NCBI GenBank assembly: GCA_037957365.1 | Contig: JARHVA010000638.1 | Coordinates: 2,420,001 to 2,484,000, forward strand | Direction of reading: 5' to 3' | Source: Torreya grandis | Taxonomy: Eukaryota; Streptophyta; Pinopsida; Cupressales; Taxaceae | Length of the DNA stretch: 64,000 nt | Program-made: the position numbers and the translations under genes | The notes under the pieces: model-generated | Database searches by the model: none | What the model saw: the letters and a program-made list of their open reading frames with translations, nothing else | Told to the model about the DNA's origin: nothing | Part shown: one piece after another, positions 63,757-64,000 of the stretch | How positions within the stretch are numbered: position 1 is the first letter of the stretch | Layout: each line of letters starts with the position of its first letter

Positions 63757-64000
63757 AATATCATGAAAATATTTACATAACCAATAAGTTTCCATTTGTT
63801 ATGGACCTACAATTTAAGTGTTTTTGGGTTGGGAAAATCCCCCATAAATATTAATATCAAATATTTTATTTTAGTAACTAAATCCTATTTTTTATTTCAT
63901 CAAATGTGAGTGAGACCTTCTTGGAGGGTTAGTCTTGAGATAAAACAATATATTCCTTCTTGGTTGGAAATTTTGTCCTAGTAATTGATCATTGGGCATG
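63757..64000. other. Right flank of the nested retrotransposon
   Basis: Begins with the target duplication aatat. AT-rich, no gene seen. Confidence 0.7.

Overview
This window looks like repeat-dominated nuclear DNA of a seed plant with a large genome. The evidence is plant-type Ty3/gypsy and Ty1/copia elements, a tRNA-iMet type primer site, a CACTA element, long microsatellites, tandem satellites and an AT-rich background. A gymnosperm is plausible but the sequence does not prove it. I found no intact host gene, tRNA or rRNA. Every protein-coding signal is the decayed remnant of a mobile element, apart from two unidentified relics.

Layout. 1-8492 (-): internal region of an old Ty3/gypsy element of Tat/Ogre type (gag, extra proline-rich segment, protease, RT, RNase H, integrase), cut by the window edge. 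8493-10660: its probable leader or 5' LTR, with two arrays of a 14-base dyad at 19-base spacing. 10660-28400: AT-rich DNA with little coding signal. It holds a decayed plus-strand ORF with G-patch-like and zinc-knuckle-like motifs (13.7-14.6 kb), a nested tandem repeat (16.9-17.9 kb), an unidentified relic ORF (18.5-18.9 kb), dinucleotide hairpins (20.3 kb), a five-copy ~365-base satellite (20.8-22.6 kb), a 127-base (AC)n tract (24.1 kb) and a 331-base duplication (25.0-25.6 kb). 28.4-36.4 kb (+): a second, heavily mutated Ty3/gypsy element in gag-pro-RT-RNaseH-INT order. 40.5-42.8 kb: a ~120-base satellite with roughly 19 units. 43.0-48.1 kb: an ORF1-like pseudogene of plant LINE type, split by a non-autonomous CACTA transposon at 44373-47060 with a 3-base target duplication.

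51391-63756 is a nested retrotransposon. The outer element (-) has ~2.6 kb LTRs and TSD aatat, and encodes only Gag and protease. Its left LTR was interrupted by a deletion-derived Ty1/copia element (51726-55692, TSD ctttt, LTRs of 913 and 878 bases, PBS and PPT visible). The outer LTRs carry many copies of a GACACNTGG-type motif, some of them true CACGTG G-boxes. The copia LTRs and interior carry arrays of a GACCGAYGTCGGTC-like dyad.

No operon-like cooperation applies here. The sequence records successive insertions, internal deletions and decay. The most unusual signal is the dyad arrays that recur, with related core architecture, in two unrelated retrotransposons.
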